In this document: piece after piece, positions 51,069 through 59,100 of the stretch
Numbering within the stretch: position 1 is the stretch's first letter
How the letters are laid out: every line of letters begins with the position of its first letter
Source of the DNA: CAIYUC01 sp963682005
Lineage (GTDB): Bacteria; Bacteroidota; Bacteroidia; Bacteroidales; FEN-979
Reading direction: 5' to 3'
DNA: 64,000 bases
Assembly (NCBI GenBank): GCA_963682005.1
Contig: OY820914.1
Span: 2,480,001 to 2,544,000 of the forward strand
Translations under genes and position numbers: made by a program
Notes under the pieces: model-generated
Told to the model about the DNA's origin: nothing
What the model saw: only the letters and a program-made list of their open reading frames with translations
The model's database searches: none

Positions 51069-52328
51069 ATGAAGACAATCACGATAGATAAACCGGACAA
51101 GACCCTCAGAGGGACCATTCAGCTTCCTTTTTCAAAAAGCCTGAGCAACCGGCTTCTGATGTTGCGCGCCTTGGCTGACAAGGATTTCACGATCGTGAAC
51201 AGTTCGGTTTCAGGAGATACACTCCTGCTTGCAAAGCTGCTCAATGAATGTTTGGAGAAAAAAGGAAGCCGGCAGGTTGTTGAACTTGATACGAAGAATG
51301 CAGGGACGGCGATGCGGTTCCTGACGGCATACCTGGCTGGTTTTCCCGGGAAATGGATACTCACAGGCTCTGACAGGATGAAAGAACGTCCGATCGGTCC
51401 CCTGGTAGATGCGCTTCTGGCTTTGGGAGCAGATATTCAATACCTCTCAAAGCTGGATTATCCGCCGCTTTTGATTACAGGCAGGCAATTGCATGGATGC
51501 GAAATCAGTCTGAATGCAGGCATTTCCAGCCAGTTCGGCAGCGCCCTTATGCTGGTGGCGCCTTCCATCGAAGGAGGGCTTGTGATCAACCTGAAAGGAC
51601 AGGCCGTTTCACGCCCATACCTCGACATGTCGTTACGGCTCCTGAACCATTTTGGGGTGAAAGCGAGAAAGGAGGGACCCCAAATCCAAATTCCGCAATC
51701 AAAAATCCAGGCTGGAGGATACCACGTCGAAGCAGACTGGTCCTCAGCCGCCTTTTGGTACGAATGCAGTGCATTTGCCGATGAGGTTGACCTGTTCCTG
51801 CCGGGACTGGAAGCTGACAGTCTCCAGGGAGATTCAGTGTTACCGGGCATTTACCAGAATTTCGGGATTGTAACTGAATTTACGAAAGAAGGAGTTCACC
51901 TGTCCAAAAAGAAACAGAAGATCGATGGTTTTTATTTTCATTTCATTGATTACCCGGATATTGCTCCACCGGTGATCGTGTCCTGCGCTGCTGCGGGCAT
52001 CCGGGGCAGGTTCGAAGGATTGAAAAGCCTTCGCATCAAGGAATCCGACCGGTTGTCGGCTCTCCAGGCGGAGTTGATAAAGGTCGGAATCGGTTCGGAC
52101 ATTTCTATTGAAGATGACCAGGATCTTACCCTGGAATTTCCTCCTTCCAGGATAAAACCAGTTCCGGATATCCTGTTTGAATCTTACCAGGATCACCGGA
52201 TTGCCATGGCCTTTGCTCCGCTTGCCCTGAAAATTGGAAAACTCCGGATTGAAAACCCCGATGTGGTGAAGAAGTCGTATCCCGGGTTTTGGGAGGACAT
52301 GGTTTCCGTTGGGTTCAGGGTGGAATAA
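51069..52328 (+). CDS. aroA: EPSP synthase (3-phosphoshikimate 1-carboxyvinyltransferase)
   Basis: A 419-residue enzyme that joins PEP to shikimate-3-phosphate. The ATG of MKTITIDKPD is chosen; the 13 codons before it overlap aroB. Visible active-site segments are FSKSLSNR (Lys23, Ser24, Arg28), NAGTAMRFL, GSDRMKERP, SSQFGSAL, the YPDIAPP Asp and the KESDR plus QDHRIAMA blocks. It lacks the usual GLP tetrad form in places but is otherwise complete. A four-unit heptamer array encodes residues about 204-213 (GPQIQIPQSKI), a region where relatives have a shorter loop. An inverted array pair follows immediately after the stop. Confidence 0.93.
   Translation: MKTITIDKPDKTLRGTIQLPFSKSLSNRLLMLRALADKDFTIVNSSVSGDTLLLAKLLNECLEKKGSRQVVELDTKNAGTAMRFLTAYLAGFPGKWILTGSDRMKERPIGPLVDALLALGADIQYLSKLDYPPLLITGRQLHGCEISLNAGISSQFGSALMLVAPSIEGGLVINLKGQAVSRPYLDMSLRLLNHFGVKARKEGPQIQIPQSKIQAGGYHVEADWSSAAFWYECSAFADEVDLFLPGLEADSLQGDSVLPGIYQNFGIVTEFTKEGVHLSKKKQKIDGFYFHFIDYPDIAPPVIVSCAAAGIRGRFEGLKSLRIKESDRLSALQAELIKVGIGSDISIEDDQDLTLEFPPSRIKPVPDILFESYQDHRIAMAFAPLALKIGKLRIENPDVVKKSYPGFWEDMVSVGFRVE
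51680..51707. repeat. In-frame heptamer array inside aroA
   Basis: Units ccaaatc, caaattc, cgcaatc, aaaaatc. It encodes the PQIQIPQSKI stretch just before the conserved HVEADWS segment. Its words resemble those of the array that follows the aroA stop (aaaatcc type). Confidence 0.6.
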
Positions 52329-52404
52329 AAAATCCAAAATCTAAAATGGTAAAATATAAAATTATATTACCATTTTGGATTTTGCCATTTTGCCTTTTAC
52401 CATT
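52329..52404. repeat. A/T-rich inverted heptamer pair between aroA and the convergent gene
   Basis: Left units aaaatcc, aaaatct, aaaatgg, taaaata. Right units, opposite sense, ccatttt, ggatttt, gccattt, tgccttt, taccatt. A perfect 10-bp stem (aaaatggtaa at 52343-52352 with ttaccatttt at 52367-52376) closes a 14-nt loop. It lies between convergent genes and may serve as a weak bidirectional terminator. Confidence 0.8.
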
Positions 52405-52409
52405 TGATT

Positions 52410-52775
52410 TCAAAGTAATCCGGCATTTTTAAGGACTTCCATGAGTTTTGGCTGCTGTTTCGCATATTCTCTCAGGGCGTTTATGAGTTTGTCATTATCC
52501 CGTTTTATTGGAGAGAGGGAAAGTTTTCGGTCCCAAAATGCGAATCCGAATACACTGATCATGGTAGTAGTGAAGATCCCGATTATTGCCCATAAAAAAT
52601 TGAACAATTGCTCAAACCGTGAATTCATATCTGATTGCATGGATTCAACCCTTTGCTCGGTTCGGATAATCCGGTCCCTGTCATCCAATGAATGGGGGAT
52701 TTCCTTGAGTTCCGCCCTGGCAAATATGGGGATCAGCAGAATAATGAGAAAGAAGAATTTTTTTGGTGTTTTCAT
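52410..52775 (-). CDS. Small membrane protein with coiled-coil segment
   Basis: A 121-residue protein from the ATG of MKTPKKFFF; the 57 codons further upstream read through an 11-mer repeat and lack a signal. A signal peptide (1-20) is followed by a charged coiled-coil segment (about 25-50), one transmembrane helix (about 60-83, WAIIGIFTTTMISVFGFAFW), and a Lys/Arg/Asn-rich helical tail. No family recognised. It resembles small DUF1640- or hemolysin-XhlA-like proteins in layout (coiled coil plus one helix). Single gene. Confidence 0.62.
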   Translation of the reverse strand: MKTPKKFFFLIILLIPIFARAELKEIPHSLDDRDRIIRTEQRVESMQSDMNSRFEQLFNFLWAIIGIFTTTMISVFGFAFWDRKLSLSPIKRDNDKLINALREYAKQQPKLMEVLKNAGLL

Positions 52776-52880
52776 TTCTTGTGGATTAAGTTTATAGCTT
52801 AATCCGGTTTGAAGCACAAAGGTAATATGATTAAATAGAATATTTTTCAACAATTCAAGGATGGCCCGGTGAAAGATTCC

Positions 52881-52913
52881 TTCGCTCTCCCTTCGCTCTC
52901 CTTTCGTTCTGCC
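52881..52913. repeat. Eleven-mer direct repeat
   Basis: Three 11-nt units: ttcgctctccc, ttcgctctcct and ttcgttctgcc, roughly 105 nt upstream of the small membrane protein gene. The period differs from the heptamer arrays and no function can be assigned. Confidence 0.6.
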
Positions 52914-53008
52914 CTCATTGACGAACAAGCATACAGGTTTTTTCACTATTCATTCTTTTCTTCCGCAAAAGTCTTCGGGAAATATTTATTTTTGAATCCT
53001 CAATAAAA

Positions 53009-53064
53009 GTTTTGACCTTTGACCTTTGACTTTTGACTTTTGACTTTTGACTTTTGACTTTCCT
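53009..53064. repeat. Heptamer array upstream of the LutA-like gene
   Basis: Eight units: gttttga, cctttga, cctttga, cttttga (four times), ctttcct. The reverse complement gives tcaaaag, the same word as the array upstream of metH. It ends 2 nt before the ATG at 53067. Confidence 0.92.
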
Positions 53065-53066
53065 CC

Positions 53067-53786
53067 ATGGTAGTTGACATTTTTATTCCCTGCTTTATCG
53101 ACCAGGTTTACCCCGAGACAGGTATGAACATGGTAAAGATCCTGGAAAAACTGGGGCTTGACGTTCATTACAACGGGAACCAGACCTGCTGCGGACAAAT
53201 GGCGTTCAACAGCGGTTTCTGGGATGAAGCCAAGCAAATGGGGGAGAAGTTCATCCGGGATTTCCCCAACGACCGGCCGGTCATCAGCCCGTCAGCTTCC
53301 TGTGCCGGGATGGTGCGGAATTACTATTCCTGGCTTTTTCACAATACCGCGCTTCATTACGAATATAAGCAACTGAAGAAGAACCTGGTTGAGTTCAGTG
53401 ACTTCATGATCAACCAGATGAAAGTTGATGATGTCGGGGCCATATTCGAACACGTGGTGACGTACCATGATTCCTGTGCGGCACTCCGGGAGTACGGGAT
53501 AAAAGATGAGCCCCGGGCTCTCCTTGCGAAAGTAAAGGGACTTGAACTGAGGGAAATGAAAGACAATGAAGTGTGCTGCGGCTTCGGGGGAACGTTTTCC
53601 GTGAAATTTGAGCCGATCTCCACTGCTATGGCTGAACAGAAAGTAAAACGGGCACTCGAGACGGGTGCCGAATACATCGTTTCCACCGACTCATCCTGCC
53701 TGATGCACCAGCAGGCCTACATTGACAAGCACCAGCTGCCCATCAAAACGATCCATGTCATTGATGTGCTGGCATCAGGATGGTGA
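53067..53786 (+). CDS. LutA/YkgE-type Fe-S cysteine-rich protein
   Basis: A 239-residue cytosolic protein with two cysteine-rich CCG-type motifs: NQTCCGQMAFNSGF near 37-50 and EVCCGFGGTFSVKF near 170-183. Isolated Cys elsewhere (IPCFIDQ, SASCAGM, HDSCAAL, DSSCLMH) are as in the LutA/GlpC/HdrB cysteine-rich domain that binds a [4Fe-4S] cluster. In Bacillus LutA acts with LutB and LutC to oxidise lactate. No lutB or lutC is in the window, so a lone role cannot be assigned. The ATG lies 2 nt after a heptamer array. Confidence 0.88.
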   Translation: MVVDIFIPCFIDQVYPETGMNMVKILEKLGLDVHYNGNQTCCGQMAFNSGFWDEAKQMGEKFIRDFPNDRPVISPSASCAGMVRNYYSWLFHNTALHYEYKQLKKNLVEFSDFMINQMKVDDVGAIFEHVVTYHDSCAALREYGIKDEPRALLAKVKGLELREMKDNEVCCGFGGTFSVKFEPISTAMAEQKVKRALETGAEYIVSTDSSCLMHQQAYIDKHQLPIKTIHVIDVLASGW

Positions 53787-53796
53787 CCTAACATAA

Positions 53797-53828
53797 TTTC
53801 TTCGGAATGAAAAATTTCCTTAACTTTG
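53797..53828 (+). promoter_or_regulatory. Promoter of the first Ig/PKD-like T9SS cargo gene
   Basis: TTTC (53797-53800, 3/4 of TTTG), a 20-nt spacer and TAACTTTG (53821-53828, exact) lie 37 nt before the ATG at 53865. The TTG at 53826 that would extend the frame is within the -7 box. Confidence 0.6.
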
Positions 53829-53864
53829 CGTGTAAAGATATGTTTTTTCACCCGGGGTTTTAAG

Positions 53865-56333
53865 ATGGCATACAGGTTTTTCCGCTGTTACATAATTACG
53901 GTCCTTGTTTTAATTGGTGCCGGGGCATTGGCGCAACAACACGCACCGCCACCGCCACCGACTGTTCAGGATTGTGCCGGGGCCATTCCGGTCTGCCAGC
54001 CTGTTTATACGACCACAACCTCCTATACAGGTCACGGAAATGTTTATCCCGAGATCAGGAGCAACGGTGTTTGTCCGCTTTGCATGGACGGGGAAAAAAA
54101 TGATGTTTTCTATATCATAACTGTCCAAACGGGCGGATTGCTTAAATTCAAGCTCACGCCCAACAACCCGGCCAATGATTATGACTGGGAATTGTTCAAT
54201 ATGACGAACGCTGATTGTGCTGATCTCTACACTCTGGCCAGCCAGCTGACGGTAAGCTGCAACTCATACGGAGTGACAGGCACGAACGGACCCACCGGGA
54301 TCAATACGACACTCAGCAATAACCAGAATTGCAATGGCCCCGGAAATACCAACGGCCCGGCCTTCAACAAAGACCTTCCGGTACATGCCGGAGAAACCTT
54401 TCTCCTGAATGTCAGCAACTGGTCCTCTACGCAGCAATCGGGCTATACTCTTGATTTCAGTGAATCAACCGCGCAGATATATGACAACATTCCACCTGTG
54501 ATCGATTCCATTCAGCAACCGATCTCCTGTTCCGGCGCATCCCAGCTTTATTTCAAGTTTTCCGAGAATGTAAAGTGCAACGAAGTGTATCAGCATCCTG
54601 AAAAGTTCACAATTACGGGAGGAACCGGGGGAACCTATACGGTGGTAAGCGTTACAAGCGTGGCTTGCTCGCTTGGTGCAACTCAATCGCCAACGTATTA
54701 CCTTGGTGTCAACCCGAAAATGTACGGTGGATCCTACAATCTGAATATCGTTGGAGTCATTCATGACCTCTGCGATAATGCTGCCGTTAACCAGGGGTAT
54801 CCTTTCACGCTTGTTGAAGTGAATGCCCCTGTCGCAAATGCCGGTCCTGATGCCACCATCCCTTATGGCACACCGGTAACTCTTCATGGGGTTGCTACGG
54901 GAGGTACAGGTGCTAAAACCTTTCATTGGGAACCGGTGGCATTGCTTTCCAATCCGGATGTTCAGAATCCCGTGACATCGGTGCCTTTCCCGACAACAGT
55001 TTTTACGGTCACCGTTACCGACAGCATCGGTTGTCATGATAATGATGATGTACAGATCAATGTTACCGGGGGGCCGCTGAGTGTGACTGCTGCAGCAGAT
55101 CCCAATACGATCTGCATCGGGGAATCTGCCATGATTTCTGCACTTACCTCCGGCGGAGGGACCGGGAACTATACGTATTCGTGGACCTCAAATCCCCCGG
55201 GGTTCACTTCAACCATTGCAAACCCGGTTGTGTATCCGGCAACGACAACGACCTATTCAGTGACCGTTGTCGACGGAAACGCAAATGCATCGGGGAATGT
55301 CACCGTCAATGTAAATCAATTACCCTTTGCCAATGCAGGATCTGACATCAGTATTCCATATGGAACAAATGCATCCCTGCATGGAACAGCTGCAGGAGGC
55401 TCCGGGAATTACTCCTATTACTGGATATCCAATCCTCCCGGATTGTCCTCGAACCTTCAGGAACCTCTGTTTATAAACCTTACGGCAACAACGATCTTTT
55501 CACTTACAGTGACCGACCTGGGCACTTCATGTATAAGTGATACGTCAAGGGTGATCGTAACCGTAACTGGCGGCCCGCTGAATGGCGCCCCCATTGCATC
55601 CCCCCCCGTGATCTGTAAATATGCATCAACCACCCTTCATTCGATGGCAGGTGGTGGTTCCGGAACGTATACATATCAATGGACCTCTTCTCCCCCGGGT
55701 TTTACATCAACCTCTGCCGATCCGGTGGTAACACCATCAGGAACAACGACCTATAACCTGCTCCTTGATGATGGCTTCAACCAGCACTCCAGTACCGTTA
55801 CTGTGACTGTGAATCCGACGCCGGTCATTTATCTCGGCCCTGCCGATACGACTGTCTGTGTTTTTGACACGGTGAACCTGAATGCCGGTAACCCCGGATC
55901 TTTCTATTACTGGTCAAACGGTGCCACCACACAGAGTATAAAAGTCGGCACTACAGGAATTGGGTACGATATCCAGAATTACAAAGTCAAAGTGACAAAT
56001 ACATTCACCTGTTCAGATTCAGCTGAGATCAATGTGATTTTTTCGTATATTGCATGCAGTGGAATTTCGGAAGAAATGGATGGACAGGTCTTTATCATTT
56101 ATCCGGATCCCACACACGGAATCATTACAATAACAGGGGAAAGGATAGGATCAGAGATTGATCTTCAAATCTGTGATCTCCTGGGAAGGTATATTACCGG
56201 TGAGAAAATCAGGCCCGGGGCAGATCAAACATTCAGGAAAACAGTTGATCTTTCCGGGAAACCGGGGGGTGTTTACCTGATTAAAATGGCAGGTCCGACA
56301 TTTGTACGTGTGAAGAAAATCATACTGAATTAA
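53865..56333 (+). CDS. Secreted Ig/PKD-like repeat protein with type A T9SS sorting domain
   Basis: An 822-residue surface or secreted protein. Signal peptide about 1-22. An N-terminal Cys-rich sandwich (about 25-210, QDCAGAIPVC then C-P-L-C-M-D-G) resembles a PPC-like domain. Tandem PKD/Ig-like repeats follow (about 330-700), each with a VANAGPDATIPYGTPVTLHG-like opening and a YSVTV-type ending, plus GGPLSVTAAADPNTICIGE units. The C-terminal 80 residues are a type A sorting domain (IIYPDPTHG, CDLLGRYI, GGVYLIKM, KKIILN). Likely an adhesin-like surface protein. Paralogous to the gene at 56836. The first of a run of genes leading to tex. Confidence 0.88.
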   Translation: MAYRFFRCYIITVLVLIGAGALAQQHAPPPPPTVQDCAGAIPVCQPVYTTTTSYTGHGNVYPEIRSNGVCPLCMDGEKNDVFYIITVQTGGLLKFKLTPNNPANDYDWELFNMTNADCADLYTLASQLTVSCNSYGVTGTNGPTGINTTLSNNQNCNGPGNTNGPAFNKDLPVHAGETFLLNVSNWSSTQQSGYTLDFSESTAQIYDNIPPVIDSIQQPISCSGASQLYFKFSENVKCNEVYQHPEKFTITGGTGGTYTVVSVTSVACSLGATQSPTYYLGVNPKMYGGSYNLNIVGVIHDLCDNAAVNQGYPFTLVEVNAPVANAGPDATIPYGTPVTLHGVATGGTGAKTFHWEPVALLSNPDVQNPVTSVPFPTTVFTVTVTDSIGCHDNDDVQINVTGGPLSVTAAADPNTICIGESAMISALTSGGGTGNYTYSWTSNPPGFTSTIANPVVYPATTTTYSVTVVDGNANASGNVTVNVNQLPFANAGSDISIPYGTNASLHGTAAGGSGNYSYYWISNPPGLSSNLQEPLFINLTATTIFSLTVTDLGTSCISDTSRVIVTVTGGPLNGAPIASPPVICKYASTTLHSMAGGGSGTYTYQWTSSPPGFTSTSADPVVTPSGTTTYNLLLDDGFNQHSSTVTVTVNPTPVIYLGPADTTVCVFDTVNLNAGNPGSFYYWSNGATTQSIKVGTTGIGYDIQNYKVKVTNTFTCSDSAEINVIFSYIACSGISEEMDGQVFIIYPDPTHGIITITGERIGSEIDLQICDLLGRYITGEKIRPGADQTFRKTVDLSGKPGGVYLIKMAGPTFVRVKKIILN

Positions 56334-56388
56334 ATGAACCATTGACCCAAATGCAAATCCAATGAAAAGTAAAATGAAAGAAACAGGT

Positions 56389-56823
56389 ATGAAGACAGTG
56401 ATACTCTGCTTCCTGCTGCTAACCGGAACGGTTCTGTTTGGCCAGGAATCTTCTGTAGAAGATATTAATCCGGCTGATCCTGCATTTATTGAAAAGTATG
56501 AACACGTTGACTTTGCCGGTAAGTTTGCAGTCCTTGTGCTAAGCAATGAAACCAACAACTATTACATGGCCGATTTTACCTTGTTGCCGACAAGGTTTGA
56601 AAAGGTCTACTTTCTTAATCTCGTTTTTGCAGGAGGCAAGATCGTGAACATTGATTCTGATATTTCCCATAAAAAAGTGTGGTTCTTTTCAAACAGGGTC
56701 AACGAGAAATCGGAGATCCTCGGCTTGTTTGATCAGCTCAGGGATAAAACCCTGAAAGCAAAAGCAACCTTCACTGACCAGCAGAAATCCGACTGGCTTA
56801 AAAAGAATGACAAATACAAGTAA
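56389..56823 (+). CDS. Small secreted protein of unknown function
   Basis: A 144-residue protein starting at the third in-frame ATG (MKTVILCFLL), because the nine codons before it are polar and the hydrophobic signal begins there. Signal peptide about 1-18. The mature part is alternating beta and helix, ends in a Lys-rich tail (LKKNDKYK), and has no Cys. No family recognised. It lies between two paralogous T9SS cargo genes, 55 nt after the first and 12 nt before the second, so it may take part in the same surface structure. Confidence 0.65.
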   Translation: MKTVILCFLLLTGTVLFGQESSVEDINPADPAFIEKYEHVDFAGKFAVLVLSNETNNYYMADFTLLPTRFEKVYFLNLVFAGGKIVNIDSDISHKKVWFFSNRVNEKSEILGLFDQLRDKTLKAKATFTDQQKSDWLKKNDKYK

Positions 56824-56835
56824 TACAGGTTGTAT

Positions 56836-59100
56836 ATGAAAAGAGCAATTCCAATCTTCATTTTGTTTTCTTTCCTGGCACTTTGCGGATTTTCACAATC
56901 TGATGCAGGAGGGAATGTTACCTGTGAAACGGCTGACCCGTTTTGCACCGGAACCGTTTATACTTTCCCTGCCGGTGTGAATGCCCCTCCCGGGCAGTCA
57001 GGACCATGTTACAGTTGTCTGACGACCAGGCCCAACCCTGCATGGTATTACATGAAGGTTGCCAATTCCGGCAATATCGTTATCTTTATGTCGAGCACTC
57101 CTTCCCATGATATTGATTTCTGCTGCTGGGGACCATTTACCTCAGAGGACTGTTGTACACAGCTGACCTGCAACAAAGTAGTTTCATGCAGCTATTCTCC
57201 GAATCCTACAGAAACATGTACTATCCCCAACGGAATAACAGGTCAGTACTACATGCTGGTAATTACAAATTTTTCCAACCAGCCCTGCAACATTACCTTC
57301 TCACAAACCGGAGGGACCGGATCAACAGATTGCACAATCTTACCTCCGCCATGCGGAAACAACAGTCCTATCTGTGCAGGTCAGACCATACAGCTGACCG
57401 CAAATCCTGTTGCCAATGCCACGTATCACTGGCATGGACCAGCCGGATTTGTATCCACTGTCCAGAATCCCTCTATACCGAATGCCCAGCCAGTCAATTC
57501 CGGCCCCTATTACCTGCGGATCGTAGTTAACGGACAGCCCAGTGCAGATTCATCCATGACGATGGTATATGTTTACAAACCCATTGTGAACGCAGGACAG
57601 GATACAACCATCAATAACAGCACATATGCAAACCTCCATGCACATACGACCGGTGGCAGCGGCCATTATCATTATCACTGGGAACCAGCAGCGATGCTGA
57701 TTGATCCGAACATACCGAATCCCCGGACGGATTACCTTTTTGCGACACAGATCTTCACGGTACAGGTGTTGGATGATTCTGCCAACTGCAATTCATCTGA
57801 CGCCATCACGGTAAATGTTGTTGGAGGAAGCCTTGCAGTGAGTGCAGTTGCTGATCCTTCCACCATATGTGCAGGAGAAACTACGCAACTCCAGGCTGTC
57901 GGTTCAGGAGGAGCCGGAACATATACGTACAGTTGGCATGGCCCTAACGGATTTACCTCTGCTATCCAGAATCCAACCGTTCAGCCGATGGTGACTTCTA
58001 CCTATACAGCATCAGTGTTCGATGGCTTTCACCACGACTCAACCACTGTTACGATCACGGTGAACCAGTTACCGGTCGCAAATGCAGGGGTCGATGATAC
58101 CATCCCTTATGGAACCTACATTTACCTCAATGGCTCTGCCACCGGTGGAACCGGAAATTATTTTTACAGCTGGACGCCCGCCGACAAACTTGTGAATGCG
58201 AATATTGAATCGCCCCAAACGACTTACCTTAACCAGACAACTGTTTACTCTCTGACTGTAACTGACCTGACCACAAACTGTATCAGCGCCAATAACGCCA
58301 ATGTTACGGTCCTTGTCACAGGCGGAGCACTGAATGTCAACCCGGTTGCAACACCCGATTGGATCTGTATTCACGATACCACCCAGTTGCATGCTTCTGC
58401 CGGCGGTGGCAATGAAGGATATTATGAATATTACTGGTCATCCAATCCTCCCGGGTTCTCCACGATTTTTTCCAATGATCCGGATCCCCTGATGCATCCG
58501 CTCACCAATACGGTCTATAAGGATTCTGTCTGGGATGGCTTTAACGGTGTGTCACAATATGTTACTGTTTCTCTCTATCCGCAGCCTGTTATCAACCTCG
58601 GACCCAGTGATACTACGGTCTGTTCCTTTGATACAATACTTATCAATGCAGGAAACCCGGGTGCTTCTTACCTTTGGAGCAACGGAGAAACCACGCAAAT
58701 GATCCGTGCAGGGTCAACAGGAATCGGTAACGATGCCCAGCAATACCAAGTTACTGTGACTAATGAACATGGATGTTTTTCTTCGGATTCTATCATGATC
58801 ATTTTCGATGTCATCGCATGTACGGGAATCCAGGCGAATAATAAGGGAACCAGCCGTTTCCTGATCTATCCGAATCCCGCCTCACATGAAGCTACATTCG
58901 AATCGTCGCAATTAAAGGAGGATACTAAAGTATCATTGATAAACGTTCTTGGAAGGACATTCAGGGAGTTTATCATTCCGGCAGGCGATAAAGGCAAATC
59001 ATCGGTTGAAGTCGATCTTTCAGATCTTCCGAAGGGAATATACCTGGTCAGATTTGACAATGCATACTTTGTACAAATTGAAAAACTTGTCATTCAGTAG
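56836..59100 (+). CDS. Secreted Ig/PKD-like repeat protein with type A T9SS sorting domain
   Basis: A 754-residue paralogue of the 53865 gene. The frame opens at a TTG two codons earlier, but the ATG of MKRAIPIF is preferred. Signal peptide about 1-20. An N-terminal Cys-rich domain (about 25-175, with CCWGPFTSEDCC) is followed by Ig/PKD-like repeats (NAGQDTTINNSTYANLHAHT and NAGVDDTIPYGTYIYLNGSA openings) and a type A sorting domain (FLIYPNPASHEATFESSQ, INVLGRTFREF, LPKGIYLVRF, EKLVIQ). The stop overlaps the GTG start of the next gene by 1 nt. Confidence 0.88.
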   Translation: MKRAIPIFILFSFLALCGFSQSDAGGNVTCETADPFCTGTVYTFPAGVNAPPGQSGPCYSCLTTRPNPAWYYMKVANSGNIVIFMSSTPSHDIDFCCWGPFTSEDCCTQLTCNKVVSCSYSPNPTETCTIPNGITGQYYMLVITNFSNQPCNITFSQTGGTGSTDCTILPPPCGNNSPICAGQTIQLTANPVANATYHWHGPAGFVSTVQNPSIPNAQPVNSGPYYLRIVVNGQPSADSSMTMVYVYKPIVNAGQDTTINNSTYANLHAHTTGGSGHYHYHWEPAAMLIDPNIPNPRTDYLFATQIFTVQVLDDSANCNSSDAITVNVVGGSLAVSAVADPSTICAGETTQLQAVGSGGAGTYTYSWHGPNGFTSAIQNPTVQPMVTSTYTASVFDGFHHDSTTVTITVNQLPVANAGVDDTIPYGTYIYLNGSATGGTGNYFYSWTPADKLVNANIESPQTTYLNQTTVYSLTVTDLTTNCISANNANVTVLVTGGALNVNPVATPDWICIHDTTQLHASAGGGNEGYYEYYWSSNPPGFSTIFSNDPDPLMHPLTNTVYKDSVWDGFNGVSQYVTVSLYPQPVINLGPSDTTVCSFDTILINAGNPGASYLWSNGETTQMIRAGSTGIGNDAQQYQVTVTNEHGCFSSDSIMIIFDVIACTGIQANNKGTSRFLIYPNPASHEATFESSQLKEDTKVSLINVLGRTFREFIIPAGDKGKSSVEVDLSDLPKGIYLVRFDNAYFVQIEKLVIQ

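Noticed and set aside
8244..53064. Heptamer arrays as CRISPR arrays
   Set aside because: Units are 7 nt without spacers of constant length, vary in sequence, and there are no cas genes.
53067..53786. Complete lactate-utilisation operon
   Set aside because: Only the LutA-like gene is present in the window; the flanking genes are unrelated.
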